Part shown: piece by piece, positions 24,172 through 33,248 of the stretch
Layout: every line of letters begins with the position of its first letter
Position numbering within the stretch: position 1 is the stretch's first letter
From: Bog-473 sp963744225
Lineage (GTDB): Bacteria; Actinomycetota; Acidimicrobiia; Acidimicrobiales; RAAP-2
Length of the DNA stretch: 64,000 nucleotides
NCBI GenBank assembly: GCA_963744225.1
Contig: CAVUSV010000004.1
Location: forward strand, 1,674,001 to 1,738,000
Direction of reading: 5' to 3'
The notes under the pieces: model-generated
What the model was told of the DNA's origin: nothing
What the model saw: only the letters and a program-made list of their open reading frames with translations
Databases searched by the model: none
Made by a program: the position numbers and the translations under genes

Positions 24172-24564
24172 ATGCCCGAGTTCCCGGCTATCACTCATGT
24201 GGCCCTGACAGTCAACAGTCTGGATCGCAGCGTGCCATGGTACGAAGCGCTCTTCGATTCCAAGCCTGTCCTCGATGAGGACACCGGACCCTTCCATCAT
24301 GTTGTGTGGCTTCTCGGCGGGACGCTTGTCGGGATCCACCAATTCCCAGACTTGAAGAGCACAGAACCGTTCGAGGAGCGGCGCCCCGGGCTCGACCATC
24401 TGGCCTTCGCTTGTGCCAACCGTGCCGAGCTGGAGGCTTGGGAAGCGCGTCTGAATGAGCTTGGCATTTCCAACGGTGGGATTGTCGACGCCCCGTATGG
24501 CTCTGGCCTGTCCTTTCGTGATCCGGACAACATCGCTCTCGAGTTCTTTGCTCCTCCCGGGTAG
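24172..24564 (+). CDS. VOC (glyoxalase-like) family protein
   Basis: A 130-residue VOC protein with two modules: ITHVALTVNSLDRSVPWYEALF and GLDHLAFACANRAELEAWEARL, each carrying the early His ligand, and the terminal Glu in IALEFFAPPG. This set of two His and one Glu is the typical metal site. Substrate unknown. The start is fixed by GGAGGAGGCCCTT before the ATG at 24172. Confidence 0.8.
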   Translation: MPEFPAITHVALTVNSLDRSVPWYEALFDSKPVLDEDTGPFHHVVWLLGGTLVGIHQFPDLKSTEPFEERRPGLDHLAFACANRAELEAWEARLNELGISNGGIVDAPYGSGLSFRDPDNIALEFFAPPG

Positions 24565-24610
24565 TCGACGGGCGTCCTGACGAGATTCGGCACACTTCCC
24601 AAGGCGCCGG

Positions 24611-25867
24611 CTAACGGGCAGGGTTGCTCTCGTCGCGCTGCGGCGGTGCGGAACCCAGCGCGGCCGCCTTCGCCGTGAGGTAGTCCCGCTCACGGAGGTT
24701 TGCGCTCTCGGCTGCTGCGGCGGCGTACTCGGCCCGAGCGTCCGAGATATCTCCCCTCAGTTCCAAGAGGTGGGCCCGCACGGCGCGCAGGCGGTGCGAC
24801 CGCGCCAGCGGTCCGGAGCTCGACAGCTGGTCGAGGACCCCGAGCCCCGCGTCGGGGCCCTCGATCATCGACAGCGCGACAGAACGGTTGAGGCGCACGA
24901 CGGGGCTGTCGGTCAACTGCTCGAGTAGCGTGTAGAGGGACAGAATCCGCTCCCAATCTGTGTCCTCGTAGCGCGGTGCGGCATCGTGCAACGCGGCCAC
25001 CGCGGCCTGTGCCGCGTATTCACCCATCGGGCCCCGCTCCAGCGCGACGGCGGCCAGGGCGGTGCCTTCGGTGATCAGGGCGCGATCCCAGAGAGAACGG
25101 TCCTGCTCGGCCAGCGGGACGAGCGCGCCCTCCGGTGTCGTGCGGGCCGGCCGCCGCGCCTCGGTCAGCAAGATCAGCGCGAGAAGCCCGGCCACCTCGG
25201 GATCGTCCGGCAGCAGCTCACGAAGCAGGCGCACCAGGCGGATCGCCTCGGTGGCCAGGTCGGTGCGATGGAGGTCGGGGCCACTACTCGATGCATAGCT
25301 CTCGTTCAAGACGAGATAGATGGCGCGGAGCACCGGGGCGAGACGCTCACCACGTGCTCGAGCATCGGGCAGGGAGAACGGTTCGCCGGCGTCGGCGACC
25401 GTGCGCTTGGCTCGGCTGATGCGCTGGGCCATGGTGGCTTCCGGGACCATGAACGCGGTCGCGATCTCCCGCGTCGTCAGTCCGCCGAGGGCGCGCAAGG
25501 TCAAGGCGACGGCCGACGCGGGTGGCAACGAGGGATGGCAGCACATGAAGAAGAGGGTCAGGGTGTCGTCTCGTCCCGACGCGGGCGCCGGCCGTTCCCG
25601 CGACCACGAGGCAGCGAGATCTTCGCGCCGGCGCCGTGACTCGTCGCTGCGGTACAGGTCGGCCATGCGGCGTGACGCCACACGCACCAGCCAGCCGAGT
25701 GGGTTCTCGGGAAGGCCGCTCGCGGGCCATGTTGTGGCTGCGGTCACCAGCGCCTCTTGCACCGCGTCCTCGGCGTCAGCAAAGTGGCCGTAGCGGCGGA
25801 CGACGGCGCCGAGGGCCCGGGGCGCCAGCTCGCGCAACAGGCCCTCGACGCCGGAGCGATCGTTCAC
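24611..25867 (-). CDS. ECF RNA polymerase sigma factor, ECF42 group
   Basis: A 418-residue sigma factor. Sigma-2 is at residues 10-75 (FADAEDAVQEALVTAATTW) and sigma-4 at about 110-165 (GGLTTREIATAFMVPEATMAQRISRAKR). Then comes a 250-residue helical TPR-like extension that is the hallmark of ECF42. These factors lack an anti-sigma and are linked to DGPF/YCII proteins; the extension is needed for activity. The GTG start at 25867 overlaps the stop of the DGPF gene as GTGA, so the two are translationally coupled. Confidence 0.9.
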   Translation of the reverse strand: MNDRSGVEGLLRELAPRALGAVVRRYGHFADAEDAVQEALVTAATTWPASGLPENPLGWLVRVASRRMADLYRSDESRRRREDLAASWSRERPAPASGRDDTLTLFFMCCHPSLPPASAVALTLRALGGLTTREIATAFMVPEATMAQRISRAKRTVADAGEPFSLPDARARGERLAPVLRAIYLVLNESYASSSGPDLHRTDLATEAIRLVRLLRELLPDDPEVAGLLALILLTEARRPARTTPEGALVPLAEQDRSLWDRALITEGTALAAVALERGPMGEYAAQAAVAALHDAAPRYEDTDWERILSLYTLLEQLTDSPVVRLNRSVALSMIEGPDAGLGVLDQLSSSGPLARSHRLRAVRAHLLELRGDISDARAEYAAAAAESANLRERDYLTAKAAALGSAPPQRDESNPAR

Positions 25868-26265
25868 ACCTCGGGGTCGGGGGCGCTCATGATCTGGCGG
25901 ACCTCAATCCGCTGGCGGATCGGTGCGCCCGCTTGACCGGGTGCTGCTGAGGCCTGTGCGGCGATCTCCACCGCCCGCTCGGGTGTGTCCACCTCCACGA
26001 TCCGGTAGCCGGCGAGGAGCTCCTTGAACTCGGGGAAGGGGCCGTCGGTGACCAGCGGCGCCCCGGTGCCGTCGGACACAACGAACCGGGCGTCGTCGGG
26101 ACCGGCCAGCCCCTGGGCGTCAATGAGCTCGCCGAGCTCCTCCAGCTGGCGGTTGAGCGCGTGCTGGAACTCGATGTGGGCCCTGACCTCTTCGGGCGTC
26201 CATTCGTTCATGGGCGCACAGTCCGACTCGACGCCCCCGTAGTTCTGCAACAGCATGTATCGCAT
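25864..26265 (-). CDS. YCII-related / DGPF-domain protein, ECF42 partner
   Basis: A 133-residue ferredoxin-like protein with the signature VTDGPFPEFKELLAGYRIVE near residue 65 and a start MRYMLLQNYGG typical of the family. DGPF proteins are almost always next to ECF42 sigma factors and are their main targets; their biochemical role is unknown, with YciI-like catalysis suggested by fold. The ATG at 26265 has GGATGGAG just ahead. An ECF42-type promoter lies about 50 bases upstream. Confidence 0.88.
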   Translation of the reverse strand: MRYMLLQNYGGVESDCAPMNEWTPEEVRAHIEFQHALNRQLEELGELIDAQGLAGPDDARFVVSDGTGAPLVTDGPFPEFKELLAGYRIVEVDTPERAVEIAAQASAAPGQAGAPIRQRIEVRQIMSAPDPEV

Positions 26266-26316
26266 TGCTCCATCCTTCCCGTTCTGCGGCACCCTCGCGG
26301 CGCCGCTCGTAAGGAA

Positions 26317-26343
26317 GTCGGAGCCCGGAACGGGTTCTCGACA
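26317..26343 (-). promoter_or_regulatory. ECF42-type promoter of the DGPF-sigma operon
   Basis: On the minus strand TGTCGA (26343-26338), a 17-base spacer, and CGAC (26320-26317) match the published ECF42 promoter pattern (TGTCGA at -35, CGA/TC at -10) and lie upstream of the DGPF gene, the known target class. This predicts positive autoregulation of the sigma factor. Confidence 0.7.
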
Positions 26344-26400
26344 GGGATCGGCAAAAGATCCTTGCCGGACCTTGACCTGCCGATCGACCGGACGCTCTCG

Positions 26401-27153
26401 TTAGTCGAGCGGGCTGATCCCCTTGGCCGTGAGGAGGTATGCGGGCGCCGCGGAGGCGTCGTCGTTCGCCAGGCCTGCGAGGCCCTGGCCGACCTGGTCG
26501 AGGGTCAGAGGGGTGCCGAGCTGGTCCAGGTACGCCTGCTCGCTCAGCTCGTTGTACTCGGCATAGGTGGCCACGTAGGCAGCACCGAGGTCGGTGACGG
26601 GCGTGAGTTGGGGAAGGACCGAGACGAACCTGATCCCGAGTGCGTCGTGGGCGGACTTGAAGCCCGCGTAGGCGCTGATGAACGTGATCGTCGCCTTGGC
26701 ACCGGCGTAGCCGCCGCTCATCGGCGATCCCCGGAGGGCCGCCCCGCTGGAGAGGCTGATCACCGTCGAGCCGGGCGGGAGCGGGGCGCGCAACGCTTCG
26801 CGGACGAATTGGAAGACGTGGTGGACGTCGGTCTGCCAGTTGACGCTGAAGTTCTCCCACGTCTGCTGCGCCAAGGATGCGGCCTGCGGTGTCGCTCCGG
26901 CGTTCAGCACCAACGTGCGCGGCTCGTACAGTGCGATGAGCTTCGCGGGGAGTCCGGGTTCGGTGACGTCGGCCACCACGGGTGTGAACGCTTCGCCGAG
27001 TTGTTCGTGGAGTTCGTCGAGTGCAGCCTCGCTCCGGGCCACGCCCACGACATGGAGGCCGCTCGCCACCAGGGCGACCGCTGTGGCGCGCCCGAAGCCT
27101 CGACTGGCACCGGTGACCAGTGCGGTGGTTCCTACCGAGTGTGAAGTGCTCAT
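26401..27153 (-). CDS. Short-chain dehydrogenase/reductase (SDR)
   Basis: A 250-residue SDR with the cofactor loop VTGASRGFGRA, the NAGA motif (VLNAGATPQ), a catalytic Ser in ISLSSGAAL and the Tyr-Lys pair in GYAGAKA. The C-terminus is shorter and less conserved than in classical SDRs. AGAAAGGA precedes the ATG. It lies 49 bases downstream of the MFS gene on the same strand, so both may belong to one transcript divergent from the second sigma factor. Confidence 0.8.
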   Translation of the reverse strand: MSTSHSVGTTALVTGASRGFGRATAVALVASGLHVVGVARSEAALDELHEQLGEAFTPVVADVTEPGLPAKLIALYEPRTLVLNAGATPQAASLAQQTWENFSVNWQTDVHHVFQFVREALRAPLPPGSTVISLSSGAALRGSPMSGGYAGAKATITFISAYAGFKSAHDALGIRFVSVLPQLTPVTDLGAAYVATYAEYNELSEQAYLDQLGTPLTLDQVGQGLAGLANDDASAAPAYLLTAKGISPLD

Positions 27154-27202
27154 TGCTGTTCCTTTCTGTTTGATGATGCGCTTGCGAGGTGGCCGAAGCC
27201 GA

Positions 27203-28714
27203 TCAGGCGACTTCGGCAGCAGGCTCGGGCGCCGGGATGTCGCGTTGCATGGACTGAGCGACGGCCCGGGACAGTTCCTTCCGCCGGATCAGGGCGAAGG
27301 TGACGGGCACGGCAGCCAATCCCGTCAAGCCGCACACCCACAGCGCCAACTGGAAGCCGCTCGTCAGCGCAGCAGAGGTCGGATGTCCCTGGGCCACCAG
27401 GGAGTGGAAGCGTGTTGTGGCGACCGTCGATGCGACGGCGACACCGATCGCTCCGCCCAGTTGTTGGGAGGTGTTGATGAGCCCGGAGGCCACCCCGGCG
27501 TCACCCTTGGCGACGCCGGCGAGTGCTCCGATGGAGACTGGGATGAAGGCGAAGGCCGTGCCGGCCCCGGCCACGAAGAACGGTCCGGCGAGGTTCTGCC
27601 AGAAGTGCCCGTCCACCGGTATCTGGGTGGCCCACAGGATCCCGCTCCCGATGAGGGTCATCCCGAACGCCATGACGATCTTGGCCGAGGTGCGGGTGAC
27701 CAGCATCTGCGACAGGCCGGCCAGCGCCACCGAGGTGACCGATGCCACCAGCCAGGCCATGCCCGTCTTGAGCGGGGAGTACCCGAGCACCTGCTGCATG
27801 TAGAGCGTTCCGACAAAGACGAATGTGTAGAAGCTGGCGGTGAGGAGGAAGCCGACCGCGTTCGAACCGGCGACCGTCTTGATACGGAACAAGCGCAGCG
27901 GCAGGAGCGGCGCCTCCACACGTGTTTCGACGATGAAGAACGCGACCAAGAGGACCGCAGACGCAGCGAGCAGGGCGACCGTCCGTGTGCTCCCCCAGCC
28001 GACCTGAGGCGCCTGCGAGATTGCGTAGACGAGGAGCACGAGGCCCCCGGTGATGGTCAGCGCTCCGAAGGGGTCGTACCGGCGACGCGTACTCTCCAGT
28101 CGGCTCTCGGGCACCACCCGTCGAGCGAGCAGCAGTACGGCCGCGCCAATTGGCACGTTGAGGAAGAAGATGAAAGGCCAGCCCGCGTAACGGGTGAGCA
28201 GCCCACCGGCGAGCAGGCCAACCGTGGCACCACTCGCTCCGAGCGCACCCCAGACGCCCAGCGCCTTGTTGCGCTCGGCCCCCTCTTCGAACATGTTCAT
28301 CACGATGGAGAGCGCGGCGGGCAGCACCAGGGCCGCGCCGAAGCCCTGGAGCGCTCTCATGACGATCAGGAATGTGTCGGTCGTGGCCAGCGCATCGGCA
28401 ACGGATGCTCCGGTGAAGATCGCCATTCCGACCATGAACAAACGCCGGCGCCCCAGCATGTCGGCCGCTCGCCCTCCGAGGAGCAGAAAGCCACCGAACG
28501 TGATCCCGTAGGCGGTCACGACCCACTGCAGGTTCGACTCTGAGAAGTGCAGCTTCTGGCCAATGGTGGGCAGGGCGACGTTCACGATGGTGAGGTCAAC
28601 AATGGTCATGAAGTACGCCACCGCCAACACGGCGAAGGCGCGCCACCGTCGGAGGGGTTTGGCGGCTCCTCCCATGCCGAGATTGAAGGGTTGGTAGTGG
28701 TCGAGGGCAGTCAA
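27203..28714 (-). CDS. MFS drug exporter, DHA2 (14-TM) family
   Basis: A 503-residue membrane protein with about 14 hydrophobic helices. It has the DHA2 motif DLTIVNVALPTI in TM1, motif A GGRAADMLGRRRLF between TM2 and TM3, and motif C-like GGLLTRYAGWPFIFFLNVPIG. Such proteins exchange protons for drugs or metabolites. The TTG at 28714 is preferred because GGAGG lies 6 bases upstream; ORF extension to 28768 has no ribosome site. Divergent from an ECF sigma factor gene that may control it. Confidence 0.85.
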   Translation of the reverse strand: MTALDHYQPFNLGMGGAAKPLRRWRAFAVLAVAYFMTIVDLTIVNVALPTIGQKLHFSESNLQWVVTAYGITFGGFLLLGGRAADMLGRRRLFMVGMAIFTGASVADALATTDTFLIVMRALQGFGAALVLPAALSIVMNMFEEGAERNKALGVWGALGASGATVGLLAGGLLTRYAGWPFIFFLNVPIGAAVLLLARRVVPESRLESTRRRYDPFGALTITGGLVLLVYAISQAPQVGWGSTRTVALLAASAVLLVAFFIVETRVEAPLLPLRLFRIKTVAGSNAVGFLLTASFYTFVFVGTLYMQQVLGYSPLKTGMAWLVASVTSVALAGLSQMLVTRTSAKIVMAFGMTLIGSGILWATQIPVDGHFWQNLAGPFFVAGAGTAFAFIPVSIGALAGVAKGDAGVASGLINTSQQLGGAIGVAVASTVATTRFHSLVAQGHPTSAALTSGFQLALWVCGLTGLAAVPVTFALIRRKELSRAVAQSMQRDIPAPEPAAEVA

Positions 28715-28810
28715 CGGGTGCCTCCTTGCTGGTGGTTCGGTTCTTCCACCCGTTGAAACACCGACCATTCCGGAGATTCACCGATGAATTCGGGACTCGG
28801 TTGGTGTTGC

Positions 28811-28816
28811 TACTTT
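28811..28816 (+). promoter_or_regulatory. Candidate -10 box of the second ECF sigma gene
   Basis: TACTTT at 28811-28816 fits TANNNT and would yield a leader of about 18 bases containing GGGAG. The 126-base gap to the divergent MFS gene shows no other clear site. Confidence 0.3.
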
Positions 28817-28840
28817 CAGGGGGTCAGCCTGGGAGAAAGG

Positions 28841-29851
28841 ATGACGGCAGCCATGAACGAGACCACGCTCACTCGTGCTCAAGCGGGAGATGGTGATGCC
28901 TTCCAGGAGCTCGTCGAGCCTCATCGACGCGAGCTCCTCGTGCACTGTTACCGGATCCTCGGGTCGCTCCAAGACGCCGAGGACGTACTCCAGGAGACTC
29001 TCTTGTCCGCTTGGCGAGCACTTGATCAGTTCGACGGCCGTTCCTTGCGGGCCTGGCTGTACCGCATCGCGACCAACCGCTGCTTCAACTATCTCCGTGA
29101 CGGATCGCGCCGCCCGCAGTCGGTCCTGCTGGCCGAGCCGACGCCGGCGAACGCGGGCCTGGTCAGCTCGGACGAGCCCTGGTGGCTCGAACCGTATCCA
29201 GACGTGCTCCTCGACGACTTCACCCTCGGGCCCGAAGCCAGGTATGACGCGCGCGAATCCATCGCTCTTTCGTTCGTAGCCGGATTACAACGTCTGCCCT
29301 CCCAACAACGCGCCGTGCTCGTCCTGCGCGACGTCTTGGGGTTCTCGGCGTCCGAGGTCGCCGGGATCCTCGGCACCACGTCCACCGCGGTGAACAGCGC
29401 CCTGGTGCGAGCGCGCGACGGGTTCCGCCCGGACGGGAAACCCGAACTGGTCCCGTTGCCGCGTTCGGCACGCGAGTCGGAGGTCATTGACCGGTTCGTC
29501 GACGCCTTTGAGCGCGGTGACATCGCCCAGGTCGTCGCGCTGTTGACCGACGATGCCAAGCTCACCATGCCCCCGGAGCCCGTGGAGTGCCACGGACCGC
29601 GGGAGATCGCCGCCTTCTTCCAATCACGACGTTTCTGGGGTCATGGACTCCGCTTGGTCCCGACCCGAGCCAACAATCAGCCCGCGTTCGGGTACTACCT
29701 CCCCGACCCCAACTCGTCGATCGCTCGAGCCCACGGTCTGGTCGTGCTCAGCCTTTCTGACAATCGGGTGTCGGCCATCACGCGGTTCGGCGACACGGCC
29801 AACCTGGCCCGCTTTGGGCTTCCCCGGACGATCGCGGACGACGGGCGCTGA
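28841..29851 (+). CDS. ECF RNA polymerase sigma factor, SigG-type with SnoaL-like C-domain
   Basis: A 336-residue sigma factor. Sigma-2 is at about residues 10-80 (LQDAEDVLQETLLSAWRAL, then AWLYRIATNRCFNYLRD). Sigma-4 is at about 145-200 (LPSQQRAVLVLRDVLGFSASE). A NTF2/SnoaL-like domain begins near residue 215 (VIDRFVDAFERGD). This layout is that of mycobacterial SigG relatives, which have no classical anti-sigma and are thought to be regulated through the C-domain. The ATG at 28841 follows GGGAGAAAGG. Divergent from the MFS-SDR pair. Confidence 0.88.
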   Translation: MTAAMNETTLTRAQAGDGDAFQELVEPHRRELLVHCYRILGSLQDAEDVLQETLLSAWRALDQFDGRSLRAWLYRIATNRCFNYLRDGSRRPQSVLLAEPTPANAGLVSSDEPWWLEPYPDVLLDDFTLGPEARYDARESIALSFVAGLQRLPSQQRAVLVLRDVLGFSASEVAGILGTTSTAVNSALVRARDGFRPDGKPELVPLPRSARESEVIDRFVDAFERGDIAQVVALLTDDAKLTMPPEPVECHGPREIAAFFQSRRFWGHGLRLVPTRANNQPAFGYYLPDPNSSIARAHGLVVLSLSDNRVSAITRFGDTANLARFGLPRTIADDGR

Positions 29852-29863
29852 CGACGCCGAGGC

Positions 29864-30928
29864 TCAGGGGACGACGAGGCCGCGGCCGGTCACCATCGGG
29901 AGGTCGAGGGCGGTCACGAGGCCTGGCCGGGCGGCGATGACCGCCGGGACGGCGTTGACCAGACGCATGGCAGTGGCCTTGAGCCCAGCCGTGTTGTGGT
30001 CGCCGTCGGAACCCATGAGCTGGAGATCGAGGGTGTAGTTGGGCTCGCCGCTGATCTGGACCCGGTAGCAGCCGTGACCCGCAGGCTGCGGCCACGCCGC
30101 CCCGAGGTCGTCGCGCAGTCGGGTCACGTGTTCGACCACGATCACAGGCTTGTCCCCGACCATGCCGCGGACCTCGAAGTGCAACGCGGCTGCCGTCCCC
30201 TCCTTGATCGTCCCGGCATCGACCTCGAAGTCCTCGGGCGCCGCCTCGCGCTCGTACCACTCGGTGACATCGCTCAGAGTCAGACCGAGGCCGGCGGCCA
30301 TCTGGCGCACGACGCTGCCCCACGCCATGGTCAGCACGCCGGGCGACAGCAGCATCGGCACCTCGTGCAGGTCGCGACCGAAGCCCATGATGTCGAACAG
30401 CACCATCGGCTGGTTGTAGGTGTTGTAGTTGAGCACCTCGGAGCAGCGCACCTCCTCGATGCGCTCGCAGATACCCGAAAGAACGAGCGGGAGCGCGTCG
30501 TTGGCGAAGCCCGGGTCCACGCCGTTGACGAAGAGGGAGACGCCCGCCTTGGTCGCCGCCGCGATGAGCGGGGCGGCCATCGGGTCACCCGCCTCGGGGT
30601 ATTGGAGAAAGACGGGACTCGAGGACACCACGTTGATGCCCGCGGTCAAGAAGCGCTCGAGGTCGGCCAGGGCCTCGAAAATCCGGTCATCGGCCATGGC
30701 GGTGTGCACGATGCAGTCCGGCTTCAGGGCGAGCAGCGCGTCGACGTCGCTTGTCCCTGCCACACCGAGCGAGTGGCCGAGCCCGGCCAGTTCACCGGCA
30801 TCGCGGCCCACCTTGTCCGGGTTGGAGACGAAGAGCCCGACCAACTCGAGTTCTGGGTGGACGTCGATCCCGGCGATCGAATGGCGCCCGACGTTGCCGG
30901 TGCTCCACTGCACGATGCGATACGGCAT
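29864..30928 (-). CDS. DapB-like NAD(P)H dehydrogenase (2,4-diaminopentanoate dehydrogenase family)
   Basis: A 354-residue protein. The N-terminal Rossmann segment is RIVQWSTGNVGRHSI, followed by DCIVHTAMADD and GINVVSSSP, as in dihydrodipicolinate-reductase-like proteins. The C-terminal domain resembles that of 2,4-diaminopentanoate dehydrogenase. Actinobacteria carry many paralogues, often near SDRs and fatty-acid or steroid genes, with unknown substrates. GGAGG lies 7 bases before the ATG. It follows the SDR by 23 bases. Confidence 0.75.
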   Translation of the reverse strand: MPYRIVQWSTGNVGRHSIAGIDVHPELELVGLFVSNPDKVGRDAGELAGLGHSLGVAGTSDVDALLALKPDCIVHTAMADDRIFEALADLERFLTAGINVVSSSPVFLQYPEAGDPMAAPLIAAATKAGVSLFVNGVDPGFANDALPLVLSGICERIEEVRCSEVLNYNTYNQPMVLFDIMGFGRDLHEVPMLLSPGVLTMAWGSVVRQMAAGLGLTLSDVTEWYEREAAPEDFEVDAGTIKEGTAAALHFEVRGMVGDKPVIVVEHVTRLRDDLGAAWPQPAGHGCYRVQISGEPNYTLDLQLMGSDGDHNTAGLKATAMRLVNAVPAVIAARPGLVTALDLPMVTGRGLVVP

Positions 30929-30951
30929 GGGGACGCCTCCTTTGAGGGATT

Positions 30952-31746
30952 TTAAAGATCGGGGAGCGGAAACTCGAGGTTGGGTGACTGGAGACCACCG
31001 TCGACCTCGAGGATCTTGCCGGTCACATAGGACCCCGCCGGCGAGACCAGGTAGAGGATGGCCGACGCGATGTCGTCGACATGTCCGAGGCGCCCGAGCG
31101 GCGTGGCCTCCTCCATGGCGGTGCGCAGCTCGTCACTCGACATGACGATGTCGAGGGCCGAGGTGGCGGTCGACCCGACGCCGATCGCGTTGACCCGGAT
31201 GCGCGGGGCGAGGTCCCGGGAGGCGAGCCGGGTGTATTGCTCGAGGGCTCCCTTCACGGTTCCGTAGGCCAGGTAGCCGCGGCCGGCGACGTGTCCCATG
31301 ACCGAGGACACGCTGACGATGGCCCCACCGGGGTGCTCGCCCTCGAGCATGCGCGGGACGGACGCCCGCAGCAGTGCGTGCCCAGCTGAGACGTTGAAGC
31401 GAAAGGCCTCCTCTAAGAACCGCGGCGACGTGTCGAGGAGCGGCCGGGGCATGGTGCCGCCCATGTTGTTGATGACGATGTCGAGGCGGCCCAGCTCGCT
31501 GAGCGCGGTCTCGGGCAGGGAGGTCATCAGATCGAGGTCGGTCAGGTCGCCCGGCACGACGACAGCGCGTCGTCCCGCCGCCTCCACCTGCTTGGCCACG
31601 CCGCGCAGTTGGTCCTCGGTGCGGGCGGCCAGGACGACATCAGCGCCGGCCTCGGCGAGGGCCACTGCGGTGGCGGCGCCGATGCCGCGCCCGCTGGCGG
31701 TGACGATGGCGACCTGGTCGGTAACGAGGAATCGGTCGAGGATCAT
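30952..31746 (-). CDS. Short-chain dehydrogenase/reductase (SDR)
   Basis: A 264-residue classical SDR: VTASGRGIG cofactor loop (second Gly replaced by Ser), INNMGG after strand 4, Ser in SVSSVMG, Tyr-Lys in YGTVK, and a normal C-terminus with KILEVDGG. Redox of an alcohol or acyl-CoA derivative is likely. The start at 31746 is supported by a TACATT box 6 bases upstream (leaderless); the upstream open frame lies within the NDH-2 gene. Confidence 0.82.
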   Translation of the reverse strand: MILDRFLVTDQVAIVTASGRGIGAATAVALAEAGADVVLAARTEDQLRGVAKQVEAAGRRAVVVPGDLTDLDLMTSLPETALSELGRLDIVINNMGGTMPRPLLDTSPRFLEEAFRFNVSAGHALLRASVPRMLEGEHPGGAIVSVSSVMGHVAGRGYLAYGTVKGALEQYTRLASRDLAPRIRVNAIGVGSTATSALDIVMSSDELRTAMEEATPLGRLGHVDDIASAILYLVSPAGSYVTGKILEVDGGLQSPNLEFPLPDL

Positions 31747-31758
31747 GCGGCGAATGTA
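31747..31758 (-). promoter_or_regulatory. Leaderless-type promoter -10 for the SDR gene
   Basis: On the minus strand TACATT (31758-31753) stands 6 bases before the ATG at 31746, with no ribosome site. Confidence 0.5.
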
Positions 31759-31813
31759 GTTGGCGGCCCTTGATGGCGCGCCTGGCGGCTCACGCTGACG
31801 CAGCCCGCCCCTC

Positions 31814-33235
31814 TCAGGTACCCCCGCCGTCTGGAGGTGCCGGCGCTCCGATACGAGCAATGAGGTCGGCCCACCCCGTCTGGTCCTCGAGGACCGGGAA
31901 GGGTTTGGGCATGACCTTGGCCTTCACCTCGTCGGGCAGGCTCAGGTCCCCTCCCGTGTGCCCGACACTGAAAACACGCTCGGGCCGGGCGCGCCCCACC
32001 ATGGAGCGGCCCCACCTCCACAGCGCGGTGAAGCGGTGACCGAACCCGTTGAGGAAGGCCAGGTGCACGAACAGCCAGACCACCCAGCCGGGGAACCCGC
32101 TGAGGCGCAGCCCGCGCACGTTCACGATCGCCTTGAAGCGACCGATGGCGGCCGCGCTGCCGAGGTCGCGGTACTTGAACGGCACGCTGTCGCTGCCCTT
32201 GAGCCGCCGCTTGATCGTGTTGGCGGCGTGCAGTCCGCCCTGCATGGCCACCTCGCAGATGCCGGGAAGGTTGTTGATGGCTGCCATGTCGCCGATGGCG
32301 AAGACTTCAGGATGTCCGGGCAGACTGAGGTCGGGGAGCACGGCGATCCTCCCGGCGCGGTCGGTCTCGGCCCCGGTGGCCTCGGCCAGAATGCCGGCCA
32401 GCGGCGAGGCCTGGACGCCGGCGGCCCAGATGACGGTGCCGCAGTCGAAGCGCCCCTTGTCGCCCTCCGCGCCCTCGGTGTCCACCCCGAAGGGATCGAC
32501 ACCGACCACGCGCAGTCCCATCCGTAGCTCGACGCCCATCTTCTCGAGCTCGGTAGAGGCGCGCCCCGAGAGGTGACCGCCGAAGGTGGCCAGCGGCTCT
32601 TTGCCCCCGTCGACCAGGACGACCCGGACCGTCGCCGGCTCGATGCTCCGGAAGTCGTTCCGGAGACTGCGGTAGGCGAGCTCGCGGATCTGCCCGGCCA
32701 ACTCGACGCCTGTCGGTCCGGCTCCGACGATCACGAAGGTCATCCAGAACTTTTGTAGCGCGCGATCGCTCAACGTCTCGGCAAGCTCGAGAGCCCCGTA
32801 GACGCGGCGGCGTAGCTCCATGGCGTCGTCGATCGTCTTCATTCCGGGGGCGATCATCGCGAACTCGTCGTGGCCGAAGTACGACTGCCCTGCGCCCCCC
32901 GCAACGATGAGGCTGTCATAGGCGAATTCGGCCGTTTCGCCGGGGAGCGACGCCGTGTGCACGACCCGCCGCTCGAGGTCGAACCCGGTCACTTTGGACA
33001 GGACGACCCTCACGTTCTTCTTCCGGCGCAGCGTGTGCCGCAGCACGGGCGAGATCTCGCCCGGCGAGAGGATGCCCGTCGCCACCTGGTAGAGGAGCGG
33101 TTGGAACAGGTGGTGGTTCCGCTGGTCGATGAGCGTGACGTCGACCTCGTTGGAACGAGACAGCAGGCGGGTGGCAGGCAGGCCGCCGAAGCCGCCACCC
33201 ACGACGACGACGCGGTGGCGCGCGGTCGCATTCAC
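31814..33235 (-). CDS. ndh: Type II NADH dehydrogenase (NDH-2)
   Basis: A 473-residue single-subunit NADH:quinone oxidoreductase. It has the FAD loop VVVGGGFGGLPA, the NAD loop VIVGAGPTGVELAG, the FAD-contact FAIGDMAAI, and the quinone/membrane segment around AAIGRFKAIVNV and a hydrophobic stretch WVVWLFVHLAF near residue 390. It passes electrons from NADH to the quinone pool without proton pumping, acting at the inner membrane face. It follows the GH15 gene by 13 bases. Starts at a GTG. Confidence 0.9.
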   Translation of the reverse strand: MNATARHRVVVVGGGFGGLPATRLLSRSNEVDVTLIDQRNHHLFQPLLYQVATGILSPGEISPVLRHTLRRKKNVRVVLSKVTGFDLERRVVHTASLPGETAEFAYDSLIVAGGAGQSYFGHDEFAMIAPGMKTIDDAMELRRRVYGALELAETLSDRALQKFWMTFVIVGAGPTGVELAGQIRELAYRSLRNDFRSIEPATVRVVLVDGGKEPLATFGGHLSGRASTELEKMGVELRMGLRVVGVDPFGVDTEGAEGDKGRFDCGTVIWAAGVQASPLAGILAEATGAETDRAGRIAVLPDLSLPGHPEVFAIGDMAAINNLPGICEVAMQGGLHAANTIKRRLKGSDSVPFKYRDLGSAAAIGRFKAIVNVRGLRLSGFPGWVVWLFVHLAFLNGFGHRFTALWRWGRSMVGRARPERVFSVGHTGGDLSLPDEVKAKVMPKPFPVLEDQTGWADLIARIGAPAPPDGGGT

Positions 33236-33248
33236 CGTGTTCGCCTCG

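Noticed and set aside
28530..28541. GGTTCGACTC resembling a tRNA T-loop
   Set aside because: It lies in a coding helix of the MFS gene and no acceptor stem or anticodon arm can be drawn around it.
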